Position numbers and translations under genes: made by a program. A stretch of DNA of 64,000 nt from NCBI RefSeq assembly GCF_006757745.1, contig NZ_AP019740.1, positions 1,054,001 through 1,118,000 on the forward strand, in the 5' to 3' direction. Below, in pieces: positions 20,368-29,922 of the stretch (positions within the stretch are counted from its first letter, which is position 1; every line of letters begins with the position of its first letter). The notes beneath the pieces were generated by a model, which made no database searches, was not told the DNA's origin, and worked only from the letters and a program-made list of their open reading frames with translations. Source of the DNA: Acinetobacter radioresistens DSM 6976 = NBRC 102413 = CIP 103788 (GTDB lineage: Bacteria; Pseudomonadota; Gammaproteobacteria; Pseudomonadales; Moraxellaceae).

Positions 20368-21390
20368 ATGAAAAAATTATTAGCCCTATCAATGCTTTCA
20401 TGTATTGCTGTATTAGGGGGATGTGATGGCTTTAAAAATAAAGATAAACAGGATCAGGCAGCTGTTCAGGATATGGCAGACTGGAGCTGTACCAATCAGG
20501 ATAATCTGAACCAGATTCAAAAATACCTTAAAAGTGAATATTTAAAAGAAGTTGAAAAGCACCTCAGGCAGTCTGACTATTATGAAGCAGACCGGGAGCT
20601 TCTGGCTAAGATCAACCAGAGCTTAAGATTTGAGGTTAAAAATGTGCGTACTGTGACCGAAGATCCTAAGAATGCGAATCAGTTAAACTGTGAAAGTCAG
20701 CTGGTTGTACATTTTCCAAAAGGCTTATTGCAACGTGCAGAAAATGCCTATCAGAAATACTTGGAAAACTGTGAAGAATGTGAGGGCGGAACGACTATAG
20801 CTGACTATCTGGAAGAAGGTGAATCAGGTTTATCCCTAAATAATAACCAGTTGCGCGGTACATTTTCTTATGACATTAGCAAGACTGACAAAGAAGGCTT
20901 GAGTCTGGATATTCCTAATCAGAACGCAGTCATCGATGGTGTGGTTTTTGTGACGGTAAAAGCAGTGCAATATGCAGCTTACGTCAAAGAAAATCAGGAA
21001 ATTCAAAATTCTATCAAAGAATCTGTTCATGAGAATACTGTCCAGACTGAACTTGCACAAAAAGCAATGGATATCCGCAAAAAAGAACTGGATGCTGAAA
21101 AACAGAAGCAGGTAGAACGTTTGAACCAGATTTGGGACAGTCTGACAGAAGAGCAGCGTACTCAGTTAAAGCAAGACCAGTCTGACTGGTTTGAAAAACG
21201 TGATGTAGATTGTAAGGTAATCTCGCAGAGAAGTGTTTATCAGATTCCTGAAGCAGAACGCGAGGTTTATCAAAAGCAGTCAAATTACTGGGATAAAGCC
21301 ATGGAGCAGCAAAATCAGGATATGCAGTACACCAAATGCTTTAATCAGAAAACTGCTGAACGTAGTGTCTATCTCAATAACCTGTTTTAA
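20368..21390 (+). CDS. Lipoprotein with C-terminal LprI-like (DUF1311) domain
   Basis: 340 residues. Lipoprotein signal with lipobox LGGC (Cys19). A middle part of unknown fold is followed by a helical charged stretch (about 215-245) and a C-terminal segment with the pattern W..L..EQR..L...Q..W...RD..C and a final Cys and TAERSVYL, typical of the LprI/DUF1311 family. Named members inhibit lysozyme, so a protective role in the envelope is possible but not shown. Single gene closed by a strong terminator. Confidence 0.72.
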   Translation: MKKLLALSMLSCIAVLGGCDGFKNKDKQDQAAVQDMADWSCTNQDNLNQIQKYLKSEYLKEVEKHLRQSDYYEADRELLAKINQSLRFEVKNVRTVTEDPKNANQLNCESQLVVHFPKGLLQRAENAYQKYLENCEECEGGTTIADYLEEGESGLSLNNNQLRGTFSYDISKTDKEGLSLDIPNQNAVIDGVVFVTVKAVQYAAYVKENQEIQNSIKESVHENTVQTELAQKAMDIRKKELDAEKQKQVERLNQIWDSLTEEQRTQLKQDQSDWFEKRDVDCKVISQRSVYQIPEAEREVYQKQSNYWDKAMEQQNQDMQYTKCFNQKTAERSVYLNNLF

Positions 21391-21404
21391 TGGATGACTG
21401 TTGA

Positions 21405-21437
21405 AAAAAAAAGGGCGGATTGATTCGCCCTTTTTTT
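21405..21437 (+). terminator. Intrinsic terminator after the LprI-like lipoprotein
   Basis: A-run then GGGCG/CGCCC stem with 8-base loop and seven T. It ends 41 bases before the next start. Confidence 0.9.
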
Positions 21438-21477
21438 ATTGGCATGCTAGAGCATTATTTTTCACTATCAGTCTTCT

Positions 21478-22260
21478 ATGCGTATTAGTTTTATCGGTTC
21501 AGGCAAGGTAGCGACTCATCTGGCACGGGGACTTGCAAAACAGCATCAAATTGTTCAGGTGTTCAGCCGTAATCTGGATCATGCCAGACAACTTGCAGAG
21601 CAATTCAATGCTGAACCAATTGACCACTATCATGATATCAATTCACAGATTGACCTGATAATTATTGCAGTAAGTGATCAGGCAATTACAGAAACAATTG
21701 TTCAGTTAGCTCCGTATTTATCAAGCAGTCTCGTCGTACATACATCCGGAAGTACTGCTTTAAATATACTATCGCAACATTATTCTCATGCGGGTGTTCT
21801 ATATCCGTTGCAGACTTTCAGTTTTGAACGTGAGATTGACTGGCAGGCTACTCCAATATTTATTGAGGCAACTGAAGCTAAGAATCTGGAAATTCTTAAA
21901 TATTTGGCAAATAGCCTAAGTCAAAGGATATATAATTATTCTTCAGCCCAACGTTTAAGCCTGCATCTCGCTGCCGTATTTGCCTGTAATTTTACTAACT
22001 ATTGTTATGATCTGGCCAAACAGATAGTAGACCAGCAACAGGTGGATTTTTCGCTGCTTTATCCCTTGATCAGTGAAACTGCCCAGAAGGCACTGCAACA
22101 TGATCCACATTTAATGCAAACTGGTCCTGCAGTGCGTGGAGACCAAAATATTCTTAATATGCATATGCAGCTACTTAATCACGCTGAGCGTGAAGATTTA
22201 AGGGAAATATACCAAGTGATGAGTCAAAGTATTTTAAAATCACATCAATGTATTAAATAA
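21478..22260 (+). CDS. Rossmann-like and DUF2520 domain oxidoreductase-type protein
   Basis: 260 residues. N-terminal NAD(P)-binding fold with GSGKVATHLARGL (about residues 7-19), then a C-terminal helical DUF2520 domain (about 125-250, LSLHLAAVFACNFTNYCYDLA). The arrangement resembles ketopantoate/pyrroline reductases, but no substrate is known for this family. Almost no ribosome binding site is visible and the gene starts 40 bases after a terminator, so the leader is very short. A methyltransferase gene follows 50 bases downstream and may be co-transcribed. Confidence 0.85.
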   Translation: MRISFIGSGKVATHLARGLAKQHQIVQVFSRNLDHARQLAEQFNAEPIDHYHDINSQIDLIIIAVSDQAITETIVQLAPYLSSSLVVHTSGSTALNILSQHYSHAGVLYPLQTFSFEREIDWQATPIFIEATEAKNLEILKYLANSLSQRIYNYSSAQRLSLHLAAVFACNFTNYCYDLAKQIVDQQQVDFSLLYPLISETAQKALQHDPHLMQTGPAVRGDQNILNMHMQLLNHAEREDLREIYQVMSQSILKSHQCIK

Positions 22261-22310
22261 AAAGATTGAACTCGCTCAAACTCGGAGCAGTAAAAAAACA
22301 GGACCGAAGT

Positions 22311-22985
22311 ATGGCAAAGGATTTTAATAACTCCAAAGTTGTGAAAACTTATAATGAGCACATCCGTAAACTGATTCCAGGTTATGAGTTGGTACATCAG
22401 CAAATTCAGGCTTTATTGAAAGCTTATATTGCCGGTAACAAAGTACACCTATTAATTATAGGTTGCGGTACTGGCTATGAGCTGGGTTATCTGCTTCAGC
22501 AATTTCCAGAATGGAAATTTACTGCAATTGATATATCTGACACCATGCTTGATAAGGCCAAACAATATGTTCAACAGTTTGATGGCAATAATCGAGTAAA
22601 TTTTATTCTGGGTGATATGAGTCAGCTAGATACTGATCAGAATTTTGATGCAGCCTTATCTATATTAGTCACACATTTTATTAGTTATACTGAGAAATCT
22701 AAATTTTTAAAACAGATCTATGAGACCTTAAAACCAGGCGGAATGTTTATAACTTTTGATCTGGTAAAAATAGTATCACTGCAGGAAAAACTCAGCTTAA
22801 AGTATATATGTGAAAATAACGGTCTCAGTGAAAAGCAGACTGAAACCATGCTTCAACGTTTAGAAGATGATTTTTTCGCTTTGTCTGAACAGGAGACTTT
22901 CCAGTTTTTAAAACAGGCTGGCTTTAGCCAAGTCAAAAGATTTACCCAGCTTTTATGTTATGAGGGGTTTATTGTACAGCGTTAA
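22311..22985 (+). CDS. SAM-dependent class I methyltransferase
   Basis: 224 residues. SAM-binding motif I LLIIGCGTGYELGYLL (about 46-61), acidic motif AIDISDTML, and the post-I block ILGDMSQL. C-terminal part is helical. Substrate unknown; the overall look is of small-molecule methyltransferases of the methyltransf_25 type. ATG at 22311 is chosen because AGGA lies 8 bases upstream and family proteins start near there; a TTG 45 bases earlier is possible. Ends at a terminator shared with trmB. Confidence 0.8.
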   Translation: MAKDFNNSKVVKTYNEHIRKLIPGYELVHQQIQALLKAYIAGNKVHLLIIGCGTGYELGYLLQQFPEWKFTAIDISDTMLDKAKQYVQQFDGNNRVNFILGDMSQLDTDQNFDAALSILVTHFISYTEKSKFLKQIYETLKPGGMFITFDLVKIVSLQEKLSLKYICENNGLSEKQTETMLQRLEDDFFALSEQETFQFLKQAGFSQVKRFTQLLCYEGFIVQR

Positions 22986-23020
22986 GCTGGCGAATACTTT
23001 AATTCACCAGCTTGTTTTTT
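22984..23020. terminator. Terminator between methyltransferase and trmB
   Basis: AAGCTGGcGAAT/ATTCaCCAGCTT stem followed by TTTTTT on the plus strand; the minus-strand side lacks a good T-run. Confidence 0.7.
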
Positions 23021-23023
23021 CAA

Positions 23024-23740
23024 TCATTGAATCTTTTTAAAAATAAAGTCATTAATTTTGTGGCCCGCTTCAATGCCACGGCGCTCAAATTTGGTTTGTG
23101 GACGCCAGTCCGGACGTGGATAACTATGACCTTTTCCTGCAAGGTTTTCCAGTCTAGGACGATTGTCTAGAACCTCAAGCATCCATTCTGCATAAGGTTC
23201 CCAGTCAGTAGCCGAGTGGAAGGTACCACCGAGTTCAAGCTTTTGTTCAACCAGTTCCATACGTTCATGAGCTACAAAACGGCGTTTGAAGTGGCGTTTT
23301 TTCTGCCAGGGATCTGGGAAATACAGCTGAATGCAGTTGATACTGTTATCTGGCATTCCACGCAGTACCTGAATAGCATCGGCATCCAGTAAACGCAGAT
23401 TTTTTAGTCCTGCCATACCTGCTTCATAGACACATTGTGCTATACCGGGCACATGTACTTCAATCCCTATAAAATTACGCTCAGGATTGGCTTTGGCCAT
23501 AAGCACTAGCGAACGGCCCATACCAAAACCAATTTCTACAGTCAGCGGGCGTTCAGGGTATTCAAAGTGTTGACGTAAGTCACCCACTGGATACTCTAAA
23601 ATCAAATTACGATACTGTTCCAGAGCTGTGCGCTGTGAAGTATTTAGCGGTGAGGAGCGACGCATAAATGTCACAATTTCACGATGTTCAGGCAAATTGT
23701 CCAGTTCGGTAATTTGCGTTTCTAACTGATCGGTTGACAT
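23024..23740 (-). CDS. trmB: tRNA (guanine-N7)-methyltransferase
   Basis: Methylates G46 in the variable loop of tRNA with SAM. 238 residues. SAM site TVEIGFGMGRSLV (about 69-81), and the hallmark block YFPDPWQKKRHFKRR (about 142-156). ATG at 23740 (MSTDQ) is the better start; an upstream in-frame start at 23794 would add 18 residues not expected in the family. In Pseudomonas trmB follows thiG directly, as I recall; here a GST gene on the other strand stands between. Confidence 0.95.
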   Translation of the reverse strand: MSTDQLETQITELDNLPEHREIVTFMRRSSPLNTSQRTALEQYRNLILEYPVGDLRQHFEYPERPLTVEIGFGMGRSLVLMAKANPERNFIGIEVHVPGIAQCVYEAGMAGLKNLRLLDADAIQVLRGMPDNSINCIQLYFPDPWQKKRHFKRRFVAHERMELVEQKLELGGTFHSATDWEPYAEWMLEVLDNRPRLENLAGKGHSYPRPDWRPQTKFERRGIEAGHKINDFIFKKIQ

Positions 23741-24002
23741 AATCTTGGCAGTACTAAAATCTGAAAACGCTATTTTAAAGACTGAAAAGGGCAAGTCAAA
23801 TTTTTTGCACTCACTTAAGCTTAAAACATGCAGGTACTAAAAATAGCACTTTAAAACTTGAAAAATTATTGAATATTCTCAATATTGTATAAAGTAAATT
23901 TTATTTCAATATTTACGCTTTTTTGCAATTTATAACTTTGTTGACTTGAAAGTCTTTATGAAGCGTTTTAAAACATTATGAGTTAAATAACAAGGATCAT
24001 AT

Positions 24003-24614
24003 ATGAAGCTTTATTATTCTCCAGGTGCATGTTCACTCGCAGCGCATATTATTTTAAATGAAATTAATGTTGATTTTGATTTAGAGCGAGTGAATTTAAA
24101 AACTCATAAAACAGAAAAAGGTACTGATTATTACGAAATCAATCCAAAGGGTTATGTGCCTGCGCTTGAGATCAATCCGGGTCTAATTTTAACTGAAAAT
24201 GTAGCCATTCTTCCTTTTCTTGCCCAGCATGACCCAAAACAGGATCTAATTCCGCCATCAGGCATGGGACGTGCCAAAGTACTTGAATGGCTGGGATATC
24301 TGAATTCTGAACTGCATGACGCTTACGCTGTATTTTTTACAGGTAAACTGGGGGATGATGAAAAAGAAAAGGCCTATGCTGAGGTTGACCGACTACTAAC
24401 GTATATTGACAATTATCTAGAAAACTGGGAATGCGATTATCTGGTTGATGATAATTTTGGTCCGGCTGATGCTTATCTATTTGTACTCACCAACTGGTCA
24501 AATCATATTGAACATGACCTGAGCCCATATAAGAATATTGTGGCTTTACGCAACAAAATTGCAGAACGTCAATCTGTTCAGATTGCAATGCGTGATGAAG
24601 GCTTGATTCCTTAA
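24003..24614 (+). CDS. Glutathione S-transferase, beta-class-like
   Basis: 203 residues. N-terminal thioredoxin-like domain starts MKLYYSPGACSLAAHI, with the CS pair (residues 10-11) typical of bacterial beta-class GSTs, the cis-Pro motif YVPALEI (about 51-57) and the Ser-binding LTENVAILPFLA. C-terminal all-helical domain has GPADAYLFVLTNW. Conjugates glutathione to electrophiles; substrate unknown. AAGGA before the ATG. Single gene between trmB and thiG, convergent with thiG across a bidirectional terminator. Confidence 0.9.
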   Translation: MKLYYSPGACSLAAHIILNEINVDFDLERVNLKTHKTEKGTDYYEINPKGYVPALEINPGLILTENVAILPFLAQHDPKQDLIPPSGMGRAKVLEWLGYLNSELHDAYAVFFTGKLGDDEKEKAYAEVDRLLTYIDNYLENWECDYLVDDNFGPADAYLFVLTNWSNHIEHDLSPYKNIVALRNKIAERQSVQIAMRDEGLIP

Positions 24615-24626
24615 GCTGGTTGCTTT

Positions 24627-24655
24627 AAAAAGGACTCATATTGAGTCCTTTTTTT
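24627..24655. terminator. Bidirectional terminator between GST and thiG
   Basis: AAAAAGGACTCA/TGAGTCCTTTTT perfect 12-bp stem. Confidence 0.85.
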
Positions 24656-24662
24656 ATTAATA

Positions 24663-25448
24663 CTATTTAAAGAAGTAGCCCGTCTCTGGGGAGCTAGCAT
24701 TTGCCATACGTTTACGTGGCATACGACCAGCCAGATATGCTTCACGGCCAGCTTCAACTGCTTTTTTCATAGCAGAGGCCATTACTACCGGTTGCTGTGC
24801 AGCAGCAATTGCAGTGTTCATGAGTACACCATCACAACCAAGCTCCATAGCAATTGCAGCGTCACTTGCTGTACCTACTCCTGCATCAACCAGTACCGGG
24901 ACTTTGGCATTTTCTTTAATAATCGAAATAGTATGAGGATTCAGAATTCCCAAACCTGAGCCAATCAGGCTACCAAGTGGCATAATCGCTACACAGCCCA
25001 TACTTTCGAGTTCTTGGGCTACGATTGGGTCATCCGAGGTATAAACCATAATCTCGAAACCATCGTCAATCAGGGTACGTGCAGCTTTTAGTGTAGCTGT
25101 AACATTCGGATATAATGTTTTTTCATCACCTAGTACTTCAAGCTTGACCAGATTATGGCCATCAAGTAATTCACGTGCCAGCATACAGGTACGAATGGCA
25201 CTATCAGCATCAAAGCAGCCTGCTGTATTCGGTAAGATCGTATATTTTTCTGGAGGAATAACAGAGAGCAGGTTAGGTTGATCTGGATGCTGTCCAATAT
25301 TCACGCGCCGGATGGCAACAGTTACTATTTCAGCACCACTTGCCTGAATAGCCAAATCAGTTTCATTTAAGTCTTTATATTTTCCGGTGCCAACCAGCAA
25401 ACGTGAACTGAATTGACGGGAACCAATAATTAAAGGGGTATCTTGCAT
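24663..25448 (-). CDS. thiG: Thiazole synthase
   Basis: Builds the thiazole phosphate of thiamine from deoxyxylulose-5-phosphate, dehydroglycine and sulfur carried by ThiS. 261 residues, TIM barrel. The Schiff-base lysine is in [10 protein letters not shown] (about residue 98), and phosphate-binding blocks are [12 protein letters not shown] and [20 protein letters not shown] lies 7 bases before the ATG. The gene follows thiS by 14 bases in one operon with the DUF423 gene. I saw no TPP riboswitch upstream of this operon. Confidence 0.96.
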   Translation of the reverse strand: MQDTPLIIGSRQFSSRLLVGTGKYKDLNETDLAIQASGAEIVTVAIRRVNIGQHPDQPNLLSVIPPEKYTILPNTAGCFDADSAIRTCMLARELLDGHNLVKLEVLGDEKTLYPNVTATLKAARTLIDDGFEIMVYTSDDPIVAQELESMGCVAIMPLGSLIGSGLGILNPHTISIIKENAKVPVLVDAGVGTASDAAIAMELGCDGVLMNTAIAAAQQPVVMASAMKKAVEAGREAYLAGRMPRKRMANASSPETGYFFK

Positions 25449-25462
25449 GGAAGAGCTCCAGA

Positions 25463-25660
25463 TTAGCCGCCACCGACAGCGTGAATAATTTCAATACGAT
25501 CTTGATCCGAAATAGGGGTATGTTCCAGTTTGCTTTTAGGAATGATCATTTCATTCATTTCTACTGCAAAACGCTTACCCTCTAGTGCAAGTGACTGGAC
25601 CAATTCTAAAAGGTTCTGGCAGGGCGTATGCATAAGTTCGCCATTTAAATAGATCTGCAT
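25463..25660 (-). CDS. thiS: Sulfur carrier protein ThiS
   Basis: 65 residues, ubiquitin-like fold. Ends in the diglycine tail GGG that is adenylated by ThiF and charged with sulfur as a thiocarboxylate for thiazole formation. Starts MQIYLNGE, the usual first strand. Sits between the DUF423 gene (16 bases upstream) and thiG (14 bases downstream). thiF is not in the window. Confidence 0.92.
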   Translation of the reverse strand: MQIYLNGELMHTPCQNLLELVQSLALEGKRFAVEMNEMIIPKSKLEHTPISDQDRIEIIHAVGGG

Positions 25661-25676
25661 ACCATTATTTCCATTC

Positions 25677-26042
25677 TTATCTTAAATATTTAAATGCATT
25701 CCAGGCCAGCAATAACCATCCACCAATCATCAGCGCCCCCCCAATAGGTGTAATCGCGCCAAGACCACGCGGAAGCCCTAGAGCCATAATATATAGTGAG
25801 CCACAAAACAGAAAAATACCAAACTGGATGAGCAGGAAACTGCCTTTAATTGGGAGTTGAGGCAAAGTCTTACTTATCACACCTAAAATCAATAAGCCTA
25901 AAGCATGATAAAAAAAGTATTCTGTTGCTGTGTGCCACCAAGCCAGTTGAGCTTCACTGGCACGAGTCTTTAAACCGTGTGCACCAAAAGCACCTACCAT
26001 GACCGCCAAGGCAAGGTTGAGTGCGGAGATTGCAATCCACAT
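25677..26042 (-). CDS. DUF423 family inner-membrane protein
   Basis: 121 residues with about four transmembrane helices. Carries the family signature AVMVGAFGAHGLK near residue 15-27 and GGALMIGGWLLLAW at the end; same family as E. coli YgdD. Function unknown. It heads the thiSG operon on the minus strand, as in Pseudomonas where the order rpoH-DUF423-thiS-thiG is kept, from memory. Confidence 0.88.
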   Translation of the reverse strand: MWIAISALNLALAVMVGAFGAHGLKTRASEAQLAWWHTATEYFFYHALGLLILGVISKTLPQLPIKGSFLLIQFGIFLFCGSLYIMALGLPRGLGAITPIGGALMIGGWLLLAWNAFKYLR

Positions 26043-26135
26043 AAGCCATAACCACCTGAAAAACTAGATGAACATTAACATAGATTTATATAGAGAATAA
26101 GGCTAATAAATAACAAAAATGAGAAACTAAAAAAT

Positions 26136-26160
26136 AAGAAAGGGCAATAAATGCCCTTGG
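26136..26160 (-). terminator. Intrinsic terminator after rpoH
   Basis: AAGGGCA/TGCCCTT stem with ATAAA loop; T-rich on the minus strand (TCTTATTTTTT). Confidence 0.8.
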
Positions 26161-26175
26161 CTTTTGAGAAAATAA

Positions 26176-27045
26176 TCAGGTTGCAGACATGGCAACCTTG
26201 ATTTTTTCCATCGCATTTTTTTCTAACTGACGGATACGTTCTGCTGAAACATTATATTCTGCTGCCAGTTCATGTAGGGTTGACTTGTCATCATCGAGCC
26301 AGCGGCGTTGCAGGATATTCCGTGAACGGTCATCTAACTGATCCATAGCATTATGTAATGCCGAGTTGCTCTGTTCTTCCCAGTCCTCGTCTTCTACCAG
26401 ACGGGCAGGATCATAGCGGCTGTCTTCCAGATAAAGTACCGGCGCCACATGACTAGATGAATCATCATCGTCATCACCTTGTGCCTCAAAAGCAGCATCA
26501 TAGGCAGTAAGACGGCCTTCCATTTCCAGAACCTGCTCTGGTGTTACATTTAAATCATTTGCGATTGAGCGCGCTTCTTCGAGCGTTAACTTTTTACTGG
26601 ACTTTTTCAAGCTACGCAAATTAAAAAATAATTTACGCTGTGCTTTAGTGGTGGCAATTTTTACAATACGCCAGTTACGAATAACGTATTCATGTATTTC
26701 GGCTTTAATCCAGTGAACTGCAAAAGACACCAAGCGTACACCCATGCTTGGATCAAAGCGTTTGACTGCTTTCATTAGTCCCAGATTACCTTCTTGAATC
26801 AGGTCACCCTGAGGCAAGCCGTAACCTGCATAACTGCGTGCAATGTGAACAACGAAACGCAGGTGCGACATGACCAGCATTTTCGCTGCATCTAGATCCT
26901 GATCATAATAATAACGTTCAGCAAGTTCTTTTTCCTGCTCGGCTGTTAAAATGGGGATCTGGTTAACGGTGCTAATATATGCACCGAGATTGACCCCTGG
27001 CGCAGATAATGACAGGGGCATCAATTGATTGCTGCTGTCACTCAT
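26176..27045 (-). CDS. rpoH: RNA polymerase heat-shock sigma factor (sigma-32)
   Basis: 289 residues. Region 2 with [20 protein letters not shown] (about 81-100), the RpoH box QRKLFFNLR (about 136-144) that marks sigma-32, and region 4.2 [24 protein letters not shown]. Directs polymerase to heat-shock promoters such as those proposed for clpB here. An acidic insert DDDDDSSS lies between regions 3 and 4. Strong AAGGAG site before the ATG. Temperature control by mRNA structure is known in E. coli; I cannot judge it here. Confidence 0.97.
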   Translation of the reverse strand: MSDSSNQLMPLSLSAPGVNLGAYISTVNQIPILTAEQEKELAERYYYDQDLDAAKMLVMSHLRFVVHIARSYAGYGLPQGDLIQEGNLGLMKAVKRFDPSMGVRLVSFAVHWIKAEIHEYVIRNWRIVKIATTKAQRKLFFNLRSLKKSSKKLTLEEARSIANDLNVTPEQVLEMEGRLTAYDAAFEAQGDDDDDSSSHVAPVLYLEDSRYDPARLVEDEDWEEQSNSALHNAMDQLDDRSRNILQRRWLDDDKSTLHELAAEYNVSAERIRQLEKNAMEKIKVAMSAT

Positions 27046-27179
27046 GAGTTCTCCTTGTAGGACGATAATCGTACCAATGCATTTATCTTAATCGGAAAGA
27101 TTTCCATAATTAAGGAATATTGGGTAGAAAAATGTAAAGTTTTATACCTTTAACACTGTATTATCTTAAAGGAAAATAA

Positions 27180-27419
27180 TTAAGATTCAATTAAATAGTG
27201 GTATTCTTGAGCATGATTCTGAGTCAGGGTACATTTAATCTGATGGAGCCGGCAGTAACGTACAATATCTATCTCGCTATTTGGATCGGAAGCTTTTAAA
27301 ATAAAGATAAATGGCGCCTTGGTTTGCTTTAAGGCCCGTTTTAACATTAGTAGTGGCATTGGGCAGGGCTGACCCAATGCATCGATTTCTACAGGGGTTG
27401 CCCCAAAAGTTTCGTTCAT
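27180..27419 (-). CDS. TusA/SirA-family sulfur carrier protein
   Basis: 79 residues. Conserved CPMP motif (Cys19) after a first beta strand, as in TusA, which passes persulfide sulfur during tRNA thiolation and cofactor synthesis. The motif Cys-Pro-x-Pro is intact. Whether it is TusA itself or one of the paralogous YeeD/YedF-type carriers is unclear. Lies 134 bases upstream of rpoH on the same strand; no terminator is seen between them. Confidence 0.85.
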   Translation of the reverse strand: MNETFGATPVEIDALGQPCPMPLLMLKRALKQTKAPFIFILKASDPNSEIDIVRYCRLHQIKCTLTQNHAQEYHYLIES

Positions 27420-27806
27420 AATCTGAACTCAGAAAAAATTAGCTTTCATAAAAGGTATTTTAGCAAATAAAATCAGCTGACTGAATTTGCATTAGGAATC
27501 AATAGTAAAATATTTAAAAATAGAATTCAGTTCAATTATCATACAAAAACATAAACGAACGTAAAGAAGAATTCATTAAAAAAACTATTAATTGTCATAA
27601 ACCCATGCTAAGCTCGTTGCGTACTTAGGGATTACCACTACCTAAATTGTGGTGAAACTTAAATATTTATGGATGTAACCGGGAATTTGTTAATAGTTTT
27701 ACAGAATGATTACAAGCTTAGAAATAATAACTATTTTTAAATCTTGTTTGCTCTGCTGTTTGCAACACCGGAAGGTCCTTTAATTGAAGCAACTGAGGAT
27801 TGACTT
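27420..27806 (+). promoter_or_regulatory. Long non-coding region; probable leader of the cold-shock gene
   Basis: No protein gene seen. The part from about 27610 on looks like a long structured 5' leader, as is usual for cold-shock mRNAs: a hairpin TTACCAC/GTGGTGA at 27632-27655, and a run GGAAGG near 27770. A possible -10 with TG extension (TGCTAAGCT) lies at 27606-27614, with a poor -35. I did not find the E. coli cold-box sequence. Also contains the upstream region of the TusA-like gene on the other strand. Confidence 0.4.
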
Positions 27807-28019
27807 ATGACAGCTCGTGAACAAGGCGTAGTAAAGTGGTTTAACGACACTAAAGGTTTTGGTTTTATTCAGCGTAACGGTGGTGATGACGTATTTGTTC
27901 ATTTCCGTGCGATTATGGGTGAAGGCCATCGCTCACTACGTGACGGTCAACGCGTTGAATTCAGCGTAGTAAAAGGTCAAAAAGGTTTTCAGGCTGAAGA
28001 AGTGCAGCCTTTAGACTAA
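27807..28019 (+). CDS. Cold-shock domain protein
   Basis: 70 residues, one cold-shock (OB-fold) domain. RNA-binding motifs RNP1 KGFGFIQR (residues 16-23) and RNP2 DVFVHF (28-33) are both intact. Binds single-stranded RNA and acts as an RNA chaperone. Starts [14 protein letters not shown]. Followed by a terminator and then, 101 bases later, by an RhlB-type RNA helicase gene, a neighbour with a related job. Confidence 0.95.
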   Translation: MTAREQGVVKWFNDTKGFGFIQRNGGDDVFVHFRAIMGEGHRSLRDGQRVEFSVVKGQKGFQAEEVQPLD

Positions 28020-28044
28020 TTCATCAATTTTGATTGATGAGAGG

Positions 28045-28074
28045 CGCTCCAATTTTCGTATTGGGGCGTTTTTG
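28045..28074 (+). terminator. Intrinsic terminator after the cold-shock gene
   Basis: CGCtCCAAT/ATTGGgGCG stem, 6-base loop, then TTTTTG. A smaller hairpin ATCAA/TTGAT precedes it. Confidence 0.8.
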
Positions 28075-28120
28075 TTTATAATGAACGCCAATTTGGGTGA
28101 TTAATAGTTAGAGCACGTAT

Positions 28121-29272
28121 ATGGCATCTGGTTTTGAAACCTTGAATTTACATCCGAAACTGAAAAAAGCGATTGATGCTTTAGGGTTCAAGGAAATGAC
28201 TCCTATCCAGCAGAAGGTGTTAAATTATACCTTGGCTGGACACGATGCAATTGGTCGTGCGCAAACTGGTACGGGTAAAACCGCAGCCTTCCTGATCAGT
28301 GTAATCAATGATCTGCTTAATAATCCGATTAAAGAACAGCGTTATCGTGGTGAGGCAAGAGCCCTAATCCTGGCTCCTACACGTGAACTGGCTCTGCAAA
28401 TTGAAAGTGATGCTAAAGAGTTAACCAAATTCACAGATCTGCATCTGGTTACATTACTGGGTGGTGTAGATTTTGATAAGCAGAAAAAGCAGCTTGATCA
28501 GAATTTTGTCGACATTATTGTGGCAACTCCAGGACGTTTGATAGATTTTGTAGAACAAAAAGAGGTTTGGCTGGACCAGATCGAATTTTTAGTGATTGAT
28601 GAAGCTGACCGTCTGCTGGATATGGGATTCATTCCTTCAGTGAAAAGGATTGTACGGTTTTCACCTCGTAAAGAACAACGTCAGACTCTAATGTTCTCGG
28701 CTACATTCAGTTATGATGTACTGAACTTGGCTCAGCAATGGTTATTCGAGCCTGTTACAGTAGAAATTGAACCTGAAAAGAAAACCAATGCCGACGTTGA
28801 ACAACGTGTGTATATGGTAGCGAACCGGGACAAATATAAGCTGCTACAAGAAATTTTACGTGATGAACCAATTGAAAAGGTTATGATCTTTGCAAATCGT
28901 CGTGACCAGGTGCGCCGTCTCTATGATCATTTGAAAAAGGATGGTTACAAAGTCGTTATGCTTTCAGGTGAAATTGCTCAGGATAAACGGCTGAAAATGC
29001 TGGATCAGTTCAAAAATGGCAAGCATAACATTATGATTGCTACTGATGTGGCCGGACGCGGTATTCATGTTGATAATGTTTCACATGTTATTAATTTTAC
29101 TTTACCTGAACAGTCAGATGATTATGTTCATCGTATTGGTCGTACTGGTCGTGCTGGTGCACAGGGTGTTAGTATCAGCTTTTTATCAGAAGACGATGCG
29201 TTTTATCTGCCAGCCATTGAAAAAGCAATTGGACAGAAACTGCCACTTACTCGTTTAGATGGTTATTGTTAA
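28121..29272 (+). CDS. rhlB: DEAD-box ATP-dependent RNA helicase, RhlB-like
   Basis: 383 residues. All helicase motifs are present: Q-motif (FKEMTPIQQ), Walker A AQTGTGKT (about 46-53), Ia [12 protein letters not shown] box as [15 protein letters not shown] as FSATFS, and the C-terminal [10 protein letters not shown]. Unwinds RNA; RhlB works with RNase E in RNA decay in enterics. The C-terminal extension is short and not very basic. Lies after a cold-shock protein gene. Could also be named RhlE-type; the RhlB assignment rests on overall similarity. Confidence 0.9.
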   Translation: MASGFETLNLHPKLKKAIDALGFKEMTPIQQKVLNYTLAGHDAIGRAQTGTGKTAAFLISVINDLLNNPIKEQRYRGEARALILAPTRELALQIESDAKELTKFTDLHLVTLLGGVDFDKQKKQLDQNFVDIIVATPGRLIDFVEQKEVWLDQIEFLVIDEADRLLDMGFIPSVKRIVRFSPRKEQRQTLMFSATFSYDVLNLAQQWLFEPVTVEIEPEKKTNADVEQRVYMVANRDKYKLLQEILRDEPIEKVMIFANRRDQVRRLYDHLKKDGYKVVMLSGEIAQDKRLKMLDQFKNGKHNIMIATDVAGRGIHVDNVSHVINFTLPEQSDDYVHRIGRTGRAGAQGVSISFLSEDDAFYLPAIEKAIGQKLPLTRLDGYC

Positions 29273-29292
29273 TTAAAGTGTTTAAATGAATT

Positions 29293-29318
29293 ATCCCGGT
29301 CAATATGCCGGGATTTTC
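29293..29318 (+). terminator. Probable terminator after the helicase gene
   Basis: ATCCCGG/CCGGGAT 7-bp stem, 8-base loop, only four T. Convergent with the small lipoprotein gene. Confidence 0.6.
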
Positions 29319-29330
29319 TATGAAGCTTAT

Positions 29331-29714
29331 TTATGAATTAGTGCGACAGTAAAACGTTAATACAGTCTGATAATCGTCGTCGCGGGAGATATCTGTACGG
29401 TTACCGGTAATCGCACCGAGCACACCAGCAGCAGCTTGTACCATTTGGCCAGTCTGCTCATCCACCACGCCTTTGAGTACACCGTTATAACTGGTTTTCT
29501 CATCTACAACTACAGCAGTTGCTTTACTGCCACAAGTGCTGTTAGCTGCACTAATAGCATTATTTTTAGAAATAATATTGGTTTTACCAATTCCAGTCAC
29601 TTCATACTGATTATTTTCCTTCTGAATTGCCAGACTGTTTTTTGGGGTGGTAGCACAGGCGGTCAGCATGAGCGAAGCTGCAAATAGGGAACCCAAACTT
29701 AGAATTTTTTTCAT
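29331..29714 (-). CDS. Small lipoprotein, unknown function
   Basis: About 127 residues. Signal peptide with lipobox LTAC (Cys20), then a domain with a Cys pair (STCGS and FYCRT near the end) that may form a disulfide, and a glycine/alanine stretch (MVQAAAGVLGAITGNR). Two adjacent ATG codons (29717 and 29714); the second has better spacing to AGGG. No family recognised. Convergent with the helicase. Confidence 0.7.
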   Translation of the reverse strand: MKKILSLGSLFAASLMLTACATTPKNSLAIQKENNQYEVTGIGKTNIISKNNAISAANSTCGSKATAVVVDEKTSYNGVLKGVVDEQTGQMVQAAAGVLGAITGNRTDISRDDDYQTVLTFYCRTNS

Positions 29715-29922
29715 CATACACCCTAAAACTATTATTAAAAGATTGGAACTATTTGAGCATATTTACTCTGAATCATATTGAATGGGTTGTATGGAAATTG
29801 AAGTTTTATAGATATTATTTGTGAAAGCTGTTAAAAGCGCTACTGGCAGATTGTCTGTAACTCAATAAAATGAAAAGATTGTGCTAATCTAGTTTGATCT
29901 TGAATCTTATATTTAAAAATTA

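Noticed and set aside
25661..26175. TPP riboswitch before thiS/thiG
   Set aside because: The space upstream is occupied by the DUF423 gene and a short gap with no THI-element-like conserved blocks.
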